Source: Streptomyces termitum
GTDB lineage: Bacteria; Actinomycetota; Actinomycetes; Streptomycetales; Streptomycetaceae
Reading direction: 5' to 3'
NCBI RefSeq assembly: GCF_014650175.1
Contig: NZ_BMUL01000016.1
Location: 1-64,000, forward strand
DNA length: 64,000 bases
Shown here piece by piece: positions 17,810-26,623 of the stretch. A model generated the notes under the pieces. The model ran no database searches, was not told where the DNA came from, and saw nothing but the letters and a program-made list of their open reading frames with translations. Position numbers and translations under genes: made by a program. Position 1 is the first letter of the stretch; every line of letters begins with the position of its first letter.

Positions 17810-18298
17810 ATGACGAAGCCCTCGATCTCCCGGATGCCGAACCCCGGCGAGTTCGTGCCGGAGCTGGCCGACATCAGTGCCGCGCTGTTCCGGGCGACCG
17901 GGAACCAGTCGGTGCCGCGGACCACGATCAACCTGGTGCACCTGCGGGCCGGACAGATCGTCCACAACACCTATCTGACGGTCCTGAACACCGGGTTCCT
18001 GCGGAAGGCGGGCGAGTCCGAGGAGCGGATCACCGCCGTCGCCTCCTGGCAGGACGCCCCCTTCTTCACGGAGGCCGAGCGGGCGGCGCTCGCCCTGGTG
18101 GAGGCCACCCTCCAGCCCGCTCCGCACGGCCGGGAGCGCGTCTCCGACGAGCTGTACGCCGAGGCCGCCCGGCACTACGACGACAAGGCGCTGGCCACCC
18201 TGACCGTCGCGATCGGCCAGATCGGCTTCTTCATCGCGCTCGCCGTCATCGGCAAGCCGCAGCCGGTCACCTCGCTCGCCGCCGAGCAGTGGGACTGA
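17810..18298 (+). CDS. Carboxymuconolactone decarboxylase / AhpD-family protein lacking the CxxC motif
   Basis: 162 residues, ATG preceded by AGGAGAG at good spacing. The AhpD-like fold is evident (NLVHLRAGQI, later ASWQDAPFFTEAERAALALVEA-type helix pair). In active members the first block continues with C-x2-C-x3-H; here the positions are N53, L56 and N60, so the peroxidase/disulfide chemistry of AhpD is not possible as usual. ECF41 sigma genes are typically neighboured by carboxymuconolactone decarboxylase, oxidoreductase or epimerase genes; all three are found here, so this is the C member. It may bind rather than turn over a ligand. Confidence 0.85.
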   Translation: MTKPSISRMPNPGEFVPELADISAALFRATGNQSVPRTTINLVHLRAGQIVHNTYLTVLNTGFLRKAGESEERITAVASWQDAPFFTEAERAALALVEATLQPAPHGRERVSDELYAEAARHYDDKALATLTVAIGQIGFFIALAVIGKPQPVTSLAAEQWD

Positions 18299-18378
18299 CC
18301 GCCGGACGAGTCGGGGGACGGGGCCCCGGGCGGGCCGTCGGACGGGCCTTGTCGGAGCCGGGGGTCACGGTTCCCGGC

Positions 18379-18560
18379 ATGGCGATCAGACCTTCGACGC
18401 GGTGGCGTGACCGGCTGGACGACGAGGCGGCCCGGCTCCGGGCCGGGACCCTCTGGCGCTGAACGCGATCAACGAGGGGCACGGCGTCGCCGTCGAGGGG
18501 CTCGCCGCCCGGCGCGGCATCGACCGCACCGAGATCACCGACGACTGGCGCGACTGGTGA
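18379..18560 (+). pseudogene. Small gene broken by one-base frameshift
   Basis: From ATG 18379 the frame reads a charged helix (DRLDDEAARLRAG) and stops at a TGA near 18462. Adding one base in the G run around 18445 joins it to a second frame (DPLALNAINEGHGVAVEGL ... TDDWRDW) ending at TGA 18558-18560, giving an intact ~60-residue protein. The two halves look like one small soluble protein, so a recent deletion or a sequencing error in the homopolymer is likely. Function unknown. Confidence 0.5.
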
Positions 18561-18563
18561 CGG

Positions 18564-18776
18564 TCACGAGCCGCTGCCCTCGGCGAGGGTGTGGGCGACG
18601 AGGGCGTTGGCGTGGCCGTGGCCGAGGCCGTGCTCGGACTTGAGCCACCCGACCAGTTCCATGTGCCTGGTCAGCGGGGAGGAGCGGATGAGCTCCTTCC
18701 ACTCGGCGATCGGGCGGCCGTACTTCTTCTCGATCGAGGGGAAGTAGCTGGCGGGGCCCTTCACGGCGTCGGTCAT
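18564..18776 (-). CDS. DUF4287 family protein, 70 aa
   Basis: Short helical protein with the family's features: YFPSIEKKYGRPIAEWKELI near the N-terminus and LGHGHANALVAHTL near the C-terminus. The molecular role of DUF4287 is unknown; such proteins are common single genes in actinomycetes. It is convergent with the broken small gene (4-bp gap) and divergent from the sigma factor, with a 242-bp intergenic stretch between where I see no further gene. Confidence 0.85.
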   Translation of the reverse strand: MTDAVKGPASYFPSIEKKYGRPIAEWKELIRSSPLTRHMELVGWLKSEHGLGHGHANALVAHTLAEGSGS

Positions 18777-19018
18777 GGGTGCCTCGTTCCGTAGGTGGTG
18801 GATCCTGCTGATGACGGTGCGGGAAGAGCGCGGTCGGGCCGTGGCCGGCGGGGGCCGCGAGGAGAGAGCGATGGTACGGGGGGAGCGTCTCGGTCGTGAC
18901 GGGCCTTCCTCACCGCGGGGTTGTCGCTCATATGACCGACGCGATCGAGCGGACTCATCGCCCCGGCGGTGTGTCCTGGGTCACCTTCCGGGGCCGTGGG
19001 GGTGCCTAGGATGGCCGC

Positions 19019-19957
19019 ATGGCGCTGACCGTGGGGGACGTGGAGCTGTTCGAGCGGGCGCGGCCGCGCCTGGAGGCCATCGGGTACCGGCTGCTCGGCT
19101 CGGCGGGGGAGGCGGAGGACGCCGTGCAGGAGACGTTCCTGCGCTGGCAGGCCGCCGACACCGGGCGGATCGAGGTGCCCGAGGCGTGGCTGACGAAGGT
19201 CCTCACCCACTACTGCCTGAACCAGCTGACGTCGGCGCGGGCCCGGCGCGAGACGTACGTCGGGCAGTGGCTGCCGGAACCGCTGCTCGCCGGGGACCCG
19301 ATGCTCGGCCCCGCCGACACCGCCGAGCAGCGGGACTCGGTGTCGTACGCCGTGCTGGTGCTCCTGGAGCGGCTGTCGCCGAACGAGCGGGCGGTGTACG
19401 TGCTGCGGGAGGCGTTCGGCTACCCGCACCGGGAGATCGCCGCGATCCTTGACGTCAGCGAGGCCGCCAGCCAGCAGATCCACCACCGGGCCCGCAAGCA
19501 CGTGGCGGCCGGGCGGGCGCGGACCGAGATCGACGGGGCGGCGGCGCGGCGGGTCGTCGAGGAGTTCCTGGCCGCCGCGACCAGCGGCCGTACCGAACCG
19601 CTGATCCGGCTGCTCACCTCGGACGCGGTGGCCGTCGGCGACGGCGGCGGCAAGGTCCCGGCGCGGGCGAAGGCGTTCGAGGGCGCGGTGGCGGTGGCCA
19701 CGTTCCTGCGCGGCCTGTTCAAGCCGGGTCCGGCGAAGCGGAAGCTGGTCGGCGGGGTGCCGGAGATCCACGTGGTCTCGGCCAACGGCGGGCCCGCCTT
19801 CCTGGCGGTCGTGGACGGCCGGATCGTCGGGGTGAGCTGCCTGGAGGTCACGCCGGACGGCGTCGTCGCGGTGCGCAGCCAGGTCAACCCGGACAAGCTG
19901 GAGCGGGCGAACGCGTGGTGGCGGGGGCGGGAGGACGAGCCGCTGTACGTGCTCTGA
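19019..19957 (+). CDS. sigJ: ECF41 family RNA polymerase sigma factor, SigJ type
   Basis: 312 residues: sigma region 2 (about 8-75), a linker with WLPEP (84-88), region 4 (about 105-165) and a C-terminal SnoaL-like domain with DGGGK (208-212) and NPDKL (290-294). These three short motifs are the ECF41 hallmarks; the C-terminal domain replaces an anti-sigma factor and tunes activity by contacting the core domain. The linked CMD-like, oxidoreductase and epimerase genes are the group's typical targets, and ECF41-like promoter motifs precede two transcription units nearby. The inducing signal is unknown. Confidence 0.95.
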   Translation: MALTVGDVELFERARPRLEAIGYRLLGSAGEAEDAVQETFLRWQAADTGRIEVPEAWLTKVLTHYCLNQLTSARARRETYVGQWLPEPLLAGDPMLGPADTAEQRDSVSYAVLVLLERLSPNERAVYVLREAFGYPHREIAAILDVSEAASQQIHHRARKHVAAGRARTEIDGAAARRVVEEFLAAATSGRTEPLIRLLTSDAVAVGDGGGKVPARAKAFEGAVAVATFLRGLFKPGPAKRKLVGGVPEIHVVSANGGPAFLAVVDGRIVGVSCLEVTPDGVVAVRSQVNPDKLERANAWWRGREDEPLYVL

Positions 19958-19983
19958 CCCGCCCCGCGCATGGTGTGATGCAG

Positions 19984-20009
19984 GTCACGTCTCATATCTG
20001 TCAGGGATC
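19984..20009 (+). promoter_or_regulatory. Possible weak ECF41-type promoter upstream of oxidoreductase
   Basis: GTCACG (19984-19989), 16 bp, GATC (20006-20009): same geometry as the site at 17731 but with mismatches in both boxes. Weak support. Confidence 0.3.
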
Positions 20010-20072
20010 GCCCGGCCGTCCGGTTCAAGGGACGACACAGCACGGCGGAACCCCCCAGACAGGAGCACGGAC

Positions 20073-21266
20073 ATGCAGCACCGCATCGTCGTCCTCGGCG
20101 CCGGCTACACCGGCGCCGTCGCCGCCGGCCGCCTCGCCAAGCGGCTGCACCGCGAAGACGTCTCCCTCACCCTCGTCAACGCCGAACCCGACTTCGTCGA
20201 GCGCGTCCGGCTGCACCAGCTCGCCACCGGGCAGGAGCTCGCGCCCCGCCCGTTCGCCGGCATGTTCGCGGGCACCGGCGTGGCGCTGCGGCTCGCCCGG
20301 GTCACCGCCGTCGACGCCGACCGCCGCACCGTCGCGCTCGACCCGGCCGACGGCGGCGCGGCGGAACTCCCGTACGACACCCTCGTGTACGCGCTCGGCA
20401 GCGGCTGGGACGACGGCGGGGTGCCCGGCGTCGCCGCCCACGCCCACGAGGTCTCCAGCCGGCCCGGCGCCCTCCGGCTCCGCGACCGGCTCGCCGCCCT
20501 CGGCGCGGGCCGGGGCGTCCTCGTCGTCGGCGGCGGACTGACCGGCCTGGAGGCCGCGGCCGAGATCGCCGAGGCCCGCCCCGACCTCGCCGTCTCCCTC
20601 GCCACCCGCGGCCCGCTCGGCGACCGGCTCTCCCCCAAGGGCCGCGCCCACCTGCGGAAGGTCCTGGCCGGGCTCGGCGTCACCGTCCACGAGCACACGG
20701 CCGTCGCGGAGGTGGCCGCCGACCGGGCGACGACCGCCGACGGAACGGTCCTGCCCGCCGACGTCACCGTCTGGACCACCGGCTTCGCCGTCCACCCGAT
20801 CGCCGCCGCCACCGGGCTCGCGCGCACCGACCGGGGGCAGATCGTCGTCGACCGCACCATGCGCTCGGTCTCCCACCCCGACGTGTACGCGATCGGCGAC
20901 GCCGCCATGGCCACCGGCCCCGGCGACCTGCCGCTGCGCATGTCCTGCGCCTCGGGCGTCCCCATGGCCTGGCAGGCGGCCGACGCCCTCGCCGCCCGGC
21001 TCACCGGCGGCACCGTCCCCGAGGTGCCCGTCCGCTACTTCCAGCAGTGCGTCTCCCTCGGCCGGGGGAACGGCCTGATCCAGTTCGTCACCGCCGACGA
21101 CCGGGCCGTGGACCGGGCCCTCACCGGCCGGCTCGCCGCCCTCTACAAGGAGCTGATCTGCAAGGGGGCGGCCTGGGGCGTCGCCCACCCCACCCTCGGC
21201 CTGCCGGCCCGCCGCCGCCGCGCCACCGCGGCCGCCGCCCGGACGACGGCCCCGGCCACCGCGTGA
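20073..21266 (+). CDS. NAD(P)/FAD-dependent oxidoreductase, NDH-2-like
   Basis: 397 residues with the two-dinucleotide-binding-domain layout: FAD-binding GAGYTG at 9-14, a second nucleotide-binding GGGLTG in the middle, and VYAIGDAA near residue 270, which contacts the flavin. Absence of C-terminal membrane helices suggests a peripheral or soluble enzyme. It follows the ECF41 sigma gene by 115 bp and overlaps the epimerase start by 4 bp, making an operon. Substrate unknown; the O member of the ECF41 COE set. Confidence 0.9.
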   Translation: MQHRIVVLGAGYTGAVAAGRLAKRLHREDVSLTLVNAEPDFVERVRLHQLATGQELAPRPFAGMFAGTGVALRLARVTAVDADRRTVALDPADGGAAELPYDTLVYALGSGWDDGGVPGVAAHAHEVSSRPGALRLRDRLAALGAGRGVLVVGGGLTGLEAAAEIAEARPDLAVSLATRGPLGDRLSPKGRAHLRKVLAGLGVTVHEHTAVAEVAADRATTADGTVLPADVTVWTTGFAVHPIAAATGLARTDRGQIVVDRTMRSVSHPDVYAIGDAAMATGPGDLPLRMSCASGVPMAWQAADALAARLTGGTVPEVPVRYFQQCVSLGRGNGLIQFVTADDRAVDRALTGRLAALYKELICKGAAWGVAHPTLGLPARRRRATAAAARTTAPATA

Positions 21267-22162
21267 GGGTCCTGCTCGCCGGGGCGACCGGCGCGATCGG
21301 ACGGCCGCTGGTCCGCGCCCTCGTCCGCGACGGACACGAGGTGCTGGGCCTCGCCCGGTCGGAGGGGTCGGCGGCGGCGGTACGGGCCCTGGGCGGCACG
21401 CCCGTCCGCGCCGACGCCCTCGACCGGGAGGGGCTGCTGCGGGCCGTGGACGGGCTGTCCGCCGACGCGGTCGTGCACCAGCTGACCGCCCTCAGGACGC
21501 CCCGCCGCACCCTCGCCGCCGACGATCCGAGCACCGTGCTGCGGGACCTCGGCACCGTCCACCTCCTGGAGGCGGCGGGCGTCCTCGGCGCGGGCCGGTT
21601 CGTCACCCAGTCCCTCGTCCTCGGCCACGGCTACCGCGACCACGGCGACCGGGTCCTCACCGAGGAGGACCCCTTCGGGGTGCGCACCGGCACCGTCGCC
21701 GACCACGTGGTCACCGGCCTCCTCGCCGCCGAGGAACGCCTCTTCGCCGCGGACCACGTGGTGGGGATCGCCCTGCGGTACGGGATCTTCTACGGCCCCG
21801 GCACCTGGTTCGACCCCACCCCCGGCAGCCGCACCGTGCCCGTCCCCCTCGGCGGGGGCGGCACGGTCCCGTGGGTCCACGTCGACGACGCCGCCGGGGC
21901 GACCGTCGCCGCCCTGGAACGGGGCCGGGCGGGCGAGGCGTACACCGTCACCGACGACCGCCCCGCCACCTGGGGCGAACTCGCCGCCGCCCGCCCCGGC
22001 CGCCGCCTCCTCCTCCCGGCCCCCCTCCTCCGCCTGGCCGTCCCCTACCTGGGCTGCCTCATGCTCGACACCCACCTCCGCACCTCCCACGCCAAGGCCA
22101 CCCACGACCTCGACTGGACCCCCCGCCACCCGGACCACCGGTCGGGGATGCGGGCGGGGTGA
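21263..22162 (+). CDS. NAD-dependent epimerase/dehydratase family protein (SDR fold)
   Basis: 299 residues starting at a GTG that overlaps the upstream TGA. Rossmann motif GATGAIG (7-13) and an atypical extended-SDR body with YGIFYGPG, which is common to NAD-dependent nucleoside-sugar epimerase relatives; the standard catalytic YxxxK is not obvious. The E member of the ECF41 set. The last ~40 residues are basic and proline-rich. Converges on the DUF1801 gene across 21 bp. Confidence 0.85.
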   Translation: MRVLLAGATGAIGRPLVRALVRDGHEVLGLARSEGSAAAVRALGGTPVRADALDREGLLRAVDGLSADAVVHQLTALRTPRRTLAADDPSTVLRDLGTVHLLEAAGVLGAGRFVTQSLVLGHGYRDHGDRVLTEEDPFGVRTGTVADHVVTGLLAAEERLFAADHVVGIALRYGIFYGPGTWFDPTPGSRTVPVPLGGGGTVPWVHVDDAAGATVAALERGRAGEAYTVTDDRPATWGELAAARPGRRLLLPAPLLRLAVPYLGCLMLDTHLRTSHAKATHDLDWTPRHPDHRSGMRAG

Positions 22163-22183
22163 GGGGGCGGGGGCGGGGCAGGG

Positions 22184-22627
22184 TCAGGAGGTGGCTCGGG
22201 TGAGGAGGGTGGTGATGAGGGACTCGGTGGCGGGGGTGAGGGCGGTGAGGGCGAAGGCGGTGGGCCACATGGCGCCGTCGTCGAGGGCGGCGGAGTCGTT
22301 GAAGCCGAGGGTGGCGTAGCGGGCCTTGAACTTGCCGGCGCTCTGGAAGAAGACGACGACCTTGCCGTCGCGGGCGTAGGCGGGCATGCCGTACCAGGTC
22401 TTCGGGGCGAGGTCGGGGGCCGCCTTCTTCACGAGGGCGTGGACGCCCTCGGCGAGGGCGCGGTCGGCGTCGTCCATCTCGGCGATCTTCGCGAGGAGGT
22501 CGGCCTCGCCGTCGGCCTTGGCCCTGCCCTTGGCGCGGGTGCCGCGGACCTCCTTCGCGCGCTCCTTCATCGCCTCGCGCTCCTCGGCGGTGAAGCCTTC
22601 CTGGGCGGTGTTCTCGGTGGCGGCCAT
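22184..22627 (-). CDS. DUF1801 domain protein (YdhG-like), 147 aa
   Basis: An N-terminal charged helix (TAEEREAMKERAKEVRGTR) precedes the DUF1801 core with TWYGMPAYARDGKVVVFFQ and YATLGFNDSAALDD. The fold is related to YdhG/frataxin-like iron chaperones in Bacillus, but no function is established for actinomycete members. AGGGGGA precedes the ATG. It lies downstream of a truncated AraC regulator in the same direction. Confidence 0.85.
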   Translation of the reverse strand: MAATENTAQEGFTAEEREAMKERAKEVRGTRAKGRAKADGEADLLAKIAEMDDADRALAEGVHALVKKAAPDLAPKTWYGMPAYARDGKVVVFFQSAGKFKARYATLGFNDSAALDDGAMWPTAFALTALTPATESLITTLLTRATS

Positions 22628-22683
22628 GGTGCTTCCCCCTGGGGTCGTGGTGCGGTGGTGTTCCGTCGTTCCCTGCTGTGTTC

Positions 22684-22953
22684 TCAGGCTAGGTTTCCGG
22701 GGTCCCCGGGGGCTTCTCCGAAACTGACCGGTGCGCGGAGCGCGGTGACGTACGCGTACGGGGTGGTGCCGTACGCCTCCGTGAAGGCGCGGTGCAGCGC
22801 CTCCGGCGTCAGGCCCGCCTCGCGGGCGAGGGCCGGGACGTCGAGGGGGCGGGCGCGGTGCCGGGAGATCCGGTCGCGGACCCGGCGCAGGGTCCGCAGC
22901 CGTCGGAGCCGTACGTCCTCGGCGCGGGCCGTCGCCCATCCGGGGTGGCACAT
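22684..22953 (-). pseudogene. AraC-family regulator truncated after its first helix-turn-helix
   Basis: The N-terminus (HPGWATARAEDVRLRR), the first HTH (VPALAREAGLTPEALHRAF) and YGTTPYAYVTALR match small AraC-type regulators that sit beside VOC genes. Those proteins continue with a second HTH; here the reading frame runs out after 17 unrelated residues. A GGAGG site precedes the ATG, so a 89-residue protein may still be made, but DNA binding as an intact AraC domain is not expected. Confidence 0.7.
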
Positions 22954-22972
22954 GGCGGGTCCTCCTGCCTGC

Positions 22973-23383
22973 TCAGCGGGCTTCCTGGACGCGGATCAGG
23001 TTGCCCGCCGGGTCGCGGAAGGCGCAGTCGCGGACGCCGTACGGCTGGGTCGTCGGCTCCTGGACGACCTCGGCGCCGCCGGCCGCGACCTTCGCGAACA
23101 CCTCGTCCAGGTCCGGGGTGGCGAGCAGGATCCAGCCGTACGTGCCCTTCGCCATCATCTCCGTGATGACCCGGCGCTCCTCCTCCGTGACGCCCGGGTC
23201 GACCGCGGGCGGGGCGAGCAGGATCGACGTGCCGGGCTGACCGGGCGGGCCGACGGTGATCCAGCGCGTCCGGCCCTGGCCGACGTCGGCGCGGACCTCG
23301 AAGCCGAGGAGGTCGCGGAAGAAGGCGAGGGAGGCGTCCGGGTCCTCGTGCGGGAGGGCGGTGGTGTGGATGGTGAGGTTCAT
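22973..23383 (-). CDS. VOC (glyoxalase/bleomycin-resistance) family protein
   Basis: 136 residues with two beta-alpha-beta-beta-beta units: HTTALPHEDPDASLAFFRD at the start and CAFRDPAGNLIRVQE at the end. VOC proteins bind metals or small molecules; substrate is not predictable. The adjacent downstream gene is the truncated AraC regulator, the usual partner of this type of VOC gene, 19 bp away. Confidence 0.9.
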   Translation of the reverse strand: MNLTIHTTALPHEDPDASLAFFRDLLGFEVRADVGQGRTRWITVGPPGQPGTSILLAPPAVDPGVTEEERRVITEMMAKGTYGWILLATPDLDEVFAKVAAGGAEVVQEPTTQPYGVRDCAFRDPAGNLIRVQEAR

Positions 23384-23455
23384 GGGCGTGACCGTAGCGG
23401 GGCGGCGGGGGCGGCGCTTCTCCGTTCCGGACTTCCTCCGGGAGGGGCCCGGGCC

Positions 23456-25069
23456 TCAGGGGTCCGGGGTGTCGTCGGCCAGGAAGTCCGTGACCGCCAG
23501 GGCGAAGAGGAGGGCCAGCGCCAGGCCGATCACCACCCAGCCGGTGGGGTACGGCCACAGCACGTACGCCACCGCCGCGGCGGCCACCAGGATCCACACG
23601 ATCCAGGCGCGGAAGCGGCGGACGAAGCCGCCGACCGGGCCGAGCCGCATCCCGGCCCGGTCCGCCGTCGCGCGGGTGGCCCCGATGCCGGAGCGCCACA
23701 GGCCGCGCGCCAGGACGGCGGGGCGGCTCGGGCCGGTGAGCCAGGCGGCGAGGGCCACCAGGACGCCGAGCGCGGCGCAGACCCGGACCGAGGTGCGCAG
23801 GTAGCGGACGAGCGCGTCGTAGACCGAGCCGGCGGCGGCCGGGGAGACGTCGGAGGGCAGGGCGTTGAGGTAGACCGTACGGAAGACGGTGAGTGCGATG
23901 CCGAGGACGAGGGCCGCGGCGGCGAAGCCGAGGGCGCCCGCGACGAGGGCCCGGCGGCGGCGCACCGCGAGCAGGATGCCGCCCGCGAGGAGCACCACGG
24001 CGATCACCGGCAGCCAGGTGCCGAGCTTCTGGAGCAGCGCGAAGCCGGTCTTGGCCTTGCCGATGTCGTCGGAGCGCAGGACGGTGAAGTCGGTGTGGAT
24101 CTCCGGGATGTCGGCGGCGACGGTGAGGCCGGAGGCGACCAGGCGTTCCTTGACGCGGTCGATGACCGGGGCCAGGTCGATGGTGACCTGGTCGGTCTCG
24201 ATCTTCACCGCCCCGTCCTCGTCGCCGGTCAGGGCGCGGTCGAGGGAGGTGTGGACGGCCCGGTTGGCGTCGGTCCAGACCGTCTCGAAGGCCGGGGAGG
24301 CGACGACGTCCTGGGCGCGCTGGTGCACGAAGTCGCCGACGGCGCTCTCCAGCGAGCCGCCCAGCTTGCCGAGGGCCTTCTCGACCAGGGGCCGCTGGTC
24401 GGGGGCGACGCCCTGGAGGAGCGAGGCCAGGTCGATGTGGTCCATGACGGCGGTGGTCACCCGGTCGGCGACGGCGGCCTGGACGTCCGGGTCGGAGGCG
24501 AGCGGCCGCACGGTCCGCACGTACCGGTCGGTGTCGCCGACGATGTCGGCGGTCCAGGCGGCGACGAGGCCGAGCGGGACGAGGAGGCAGCCCAGGAAGA
24601 CGAGGACGCCGGAGAAGAAGGAGCGGAGCCGGTGGTGCTCCCTCGCCGGCCGGGCGGCCTTCTCCCGCGCCTCCAGGGCGGCGATCCTGGCGTGCAGGGC
24701 GGTGAGCTCGTCCGGGGCGGGAGGAGTGCCGGAGCCGGGAGGGGCGGCGGGGCCGGAGGATTCGCCGCCGCCTGCGGGCATGGCGCCGCCCACGGACTTC
24801 TCGCCGCCGAAGGGCTTGGCTCCGCCCACGGACTCGGCGTCGCCGACGGGCTCGGCGCCGCCGAAGGGCTTGGCCCCGCCCGCGGGCCTGTCGTGAGCCG
24901 TCGGCGGCTCGTCGGGAGCCGTCGGCGGGCGGACGGGAGCCGTCGGCGGGTGGTCGTGCGGCGGGTGGCCCGTGGGGCCGTCGTCCCGGGGCGGGTCCCC
25001 GTTCCCTCCCCCGTCGTGCCCCCGGCTCTCCCCCGGGCCGTCTGTCGCGGCGTCGCCCGTCGTTCCCAT
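23456..25069 (-). CDS. Large integral membrane protein with repetitive N-terminal tail
   Basis: 537 residues. The first ~125 are low-complexity: proline-rich, then degenerate repeats of the type GGAKPFGG / GGAEPVGD. A short coiled segment precedes one membrane helix (about 155-178), a ~200-residue extracytoplasmic domain, and a cluster of five or six further helices to the C-terminus. The layout resembles uncharacterised streptomycete membrane proteins with an external domain between helix 1 and the rest. Function unknown. Divergent from the dehydrogenase gene at 25185. Confidence 0.85.
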   Translation of the reverse strand: MGTTGDAATDGPGESRGHDGGGNGDPPRDDGPTGHPPHDHPPTAPVRPPTAPDEPPTAHDRPAGGAKPFGGAEPVGDAESVGGAKPFGGEKSVGGAMPAGGGESSGPAAPPGSGTPPAPDELTALHARIAALEAREKAARPAREHHRLRSFFSGVLVFLGCLLVPLGLVAAWTADIVGDTDRYVRTVRPLASDPDVQAAVADRVTTAVMDHIDLASLLQGVAPDQRPLVEKALGKLGGSLESAVGDFVHQRAQDVVASPAFETVWTDANRAVHTSLDRALTGDEDGAVKIETDQVTIDLAPVIDRVKERLVASGLTVAADIPEIHTDFTVLRSDDIGKAKTGFALLQKLGTWLPVIAVVLLAGGILLAVRRRRALVAGALGFAAAALVLGIALTVFRTVYLNALPSDVSPAAAGSVYDALVRYLRTSVRVCAALGVLVALAAWLTGPSRPAVLARGLWRSGIGATRATADRAGMRLGPVGGFVRRFRAWIVWILVAAAAVAYVLWPYPTGWVVIGLALALLFALAVTDFLADDTPDP

Positions 25070-25184
25070 GCGGCCACTCTGGGGGCGGGACGCCGGTCCG
25101 GCCCGCGTACGGGTCCGTACGGGTGACGGCCCCGGCGCCCGCCCGGCCGGGTCCGGAACCGGGGCCGTACGCGATCATGCGGGC

Positions 25185-26156
25185 ATGACTTCTCCGCTGC
25201 CGCGCTGCGCCGTGCTCGACGACTACCAGGGGGCCGCCCTCGCCTCCGCCGACTGGGGGCCGCTCGCCGGGCGGGTCGAGGTGCGGACGGTGCGCGAGCA
25301 CCTGGACGGGCCGGACGCGGTGGCCGCCGCCGTCGGCGACTGCGAGATCCTCGTCGTCATGCGCGAGCGGACCCCGCTGGACGCGGACCTGATCGCCCGG
25401 CTGCCCCGGCTGCGGCTGGTCGTCACCTCCGGGATGCGCAACGCCTCGATCGACCTGGCCGCCTGCCGGGAGCGCGGCATCACCGTCTGCGGCACCGCCA
25501 GCGGTTCCGAGCCGCCCGCCGAGCTGACCTGGGCGCTGATCCTCGGGCTCGCCCGGCACCTCGTCCCCGAGGCGCGGGCGGTGCGGGAGGGCGGGCCCTG
25601 GCAGTCGACGGTCGGCACCGACCTGGCGGGCCGGACCCTGGGGCTGCTGGGGCTGGGGAAGATCGGCGGGCGGGTCGCCGCCGTCGGGCGGGCCTTCGGC
25701 ATGGAGGTGCTGGCCTGGAGTCCGCACCTGACGCCGGAGCGGGTCGCCGCGCACGAGGGCGTACGGCTCGCGGGGAGCAGGGCCGAGCTGTTCGCGGCGA
25801 GCGACGTGGTCTCGCTGCACCTGGTGCTGTCCGACCGCACCCGGGGGATCGTCGGCGAGCCGGAACTGCGGGCGATGCGCCCGTCCGCGTACCTGGTGAA
25901 CACCTCGCGGGCCGGGCTCGTGGACGGGTCGGCGCTGCTGCGGGGGCTGCGGGAGGGCTGGTTCGCGGGGGCGGGGCTCGACGTGTACGAGACGGAGCCG
26001 CTGCCCGTCGGCGACCCGCTGCGCACCCTGCCGAACGTCCTCGCCCTGCCCCACCTCGGCTACGTCTCCAGGGCCAACTACGCCCGCTACTTCGGACAGG
26101 CGGTGGAGGACATCACGGCCTGGCTGACGGGCGAACCGGTCCGGGTGCTGGGCTGA
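25185..26156 (+). CDS. D-2-hydroxyacid dehydrogenase family protein
   Basis: 323 residues of the NAD-dependent 2-hydroxyacid dehydrogenase fold: Rossmann motif GLLGLGKIGG, catalytic arginine in NTSRAGLVDGS, glutamate in DVYETEPLP and histidine in ALPHLGYVS. All three catalytic residues are present. The SGMRNASIDL segment suggests the group of glyoxylate/hydroxypyruvate or phosphonate-type dehydrogenases, but the substrate cannot be told. Downstream (26157-26262) are two imperfect copies of a GC-rich ~45-bp segment containing CCGGGCCGGGCCCG. Confidence 0.9.
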   Translation: MTSPLPRCAVLDDYQGAALASADWGPLAGRVEVRTVREHLDGPDAVAAAVGDCEILVVMRERTPLDADLIARLPRLRLVVTSGMRNASIDLAACRERGITVCGTASGSEPPAELTWALILGLARHLVPEARAVREGGPWQSTVGTDLAGRTLGLLGLGKIGGRVAAVGRAFGMEVLAWSPHLTPERVAAHEGVRLAGSRAELFAASDVVSLHLVLSDRTRGIVGEPELRAMRPSAYLVNTSRAGLVDGSALLRGLREGWFAGAGLDVYETEPLPVGDPLRTLPNVLALPHLGYVSRANYARYFGQAVEDITAWLTGEPVRVLG

Positions 26157-26264
26157 TCCCGTACGAGCACCGGGCCGGGCCCGCAGAGGTTGCGGGCTGA
26201 TCGCGGTACGGGTGCCGGGCCGGGCCCGTGCGGCGTCGTCGGGTCGGGCCCGGACCGTACGTCC

Positions 26265-26621
26265 TCAGGCCAGGCTCGTCCGGGCCAGTTCCACGAACTC
26301 CTCCTCCGTGAGGCCGAGTTCGCGGGCCTGGGCGGCGGCCTCGCGGAGCCGGGCGACGAGCCGGGCGCGGTCGGGGGCGGCGGCGCCGGGGACGACGACG
26401 GCGCCCCGGCCGCGCCGGAGCTCGATGAGGCCCTCCTCGCGGAGCCGCTGGTAGCCGCGCAGGACGGTGTGGACGTTGACGCCGAGGGAGTCGGCGAGTT
26501 CCCGTGCGGCGGGGAGCCGCTCGCCGGGCGCGGCGGAGCCGTCGGCGAGGGCGCCCCGGACGCAGGCGGCGATCTGGTCGCCGAGCGGCACGGAGGAGGC
26601 GGGGTCGACACGGAAGAGCAC
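26265..26621 (-). CDS. GntR-family transcriptional regulator, YtrA type
   Basis: 118 residues: a winged helix (LGDQIAACVRGALADG ... LPAARELADSLGVNVHTVLR) and a short helical C-terminus instead of a large effector domain, as in YtrA-type GntR proteins. Start is GTG two bases after the stop of the DUF1648 gene, so it is second in the operon. YtrA-type regulators repress their own operons, often with membrane-protein genes; the palindrome at 27677-27701 is a candidate site. Confidence 0.92.
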   Translation of the reverse strand: MLFRVDPASSVPLGDQIAACVRGALADGSAAPGERLPAARELADSLGVNVHTVLRGYQRLREEGLIELRRGRGAVVVPGAAAPDRARLVARLREAAAQARELGLTEEEFVELARTSLA

Positions 26622-26623
26622 GG

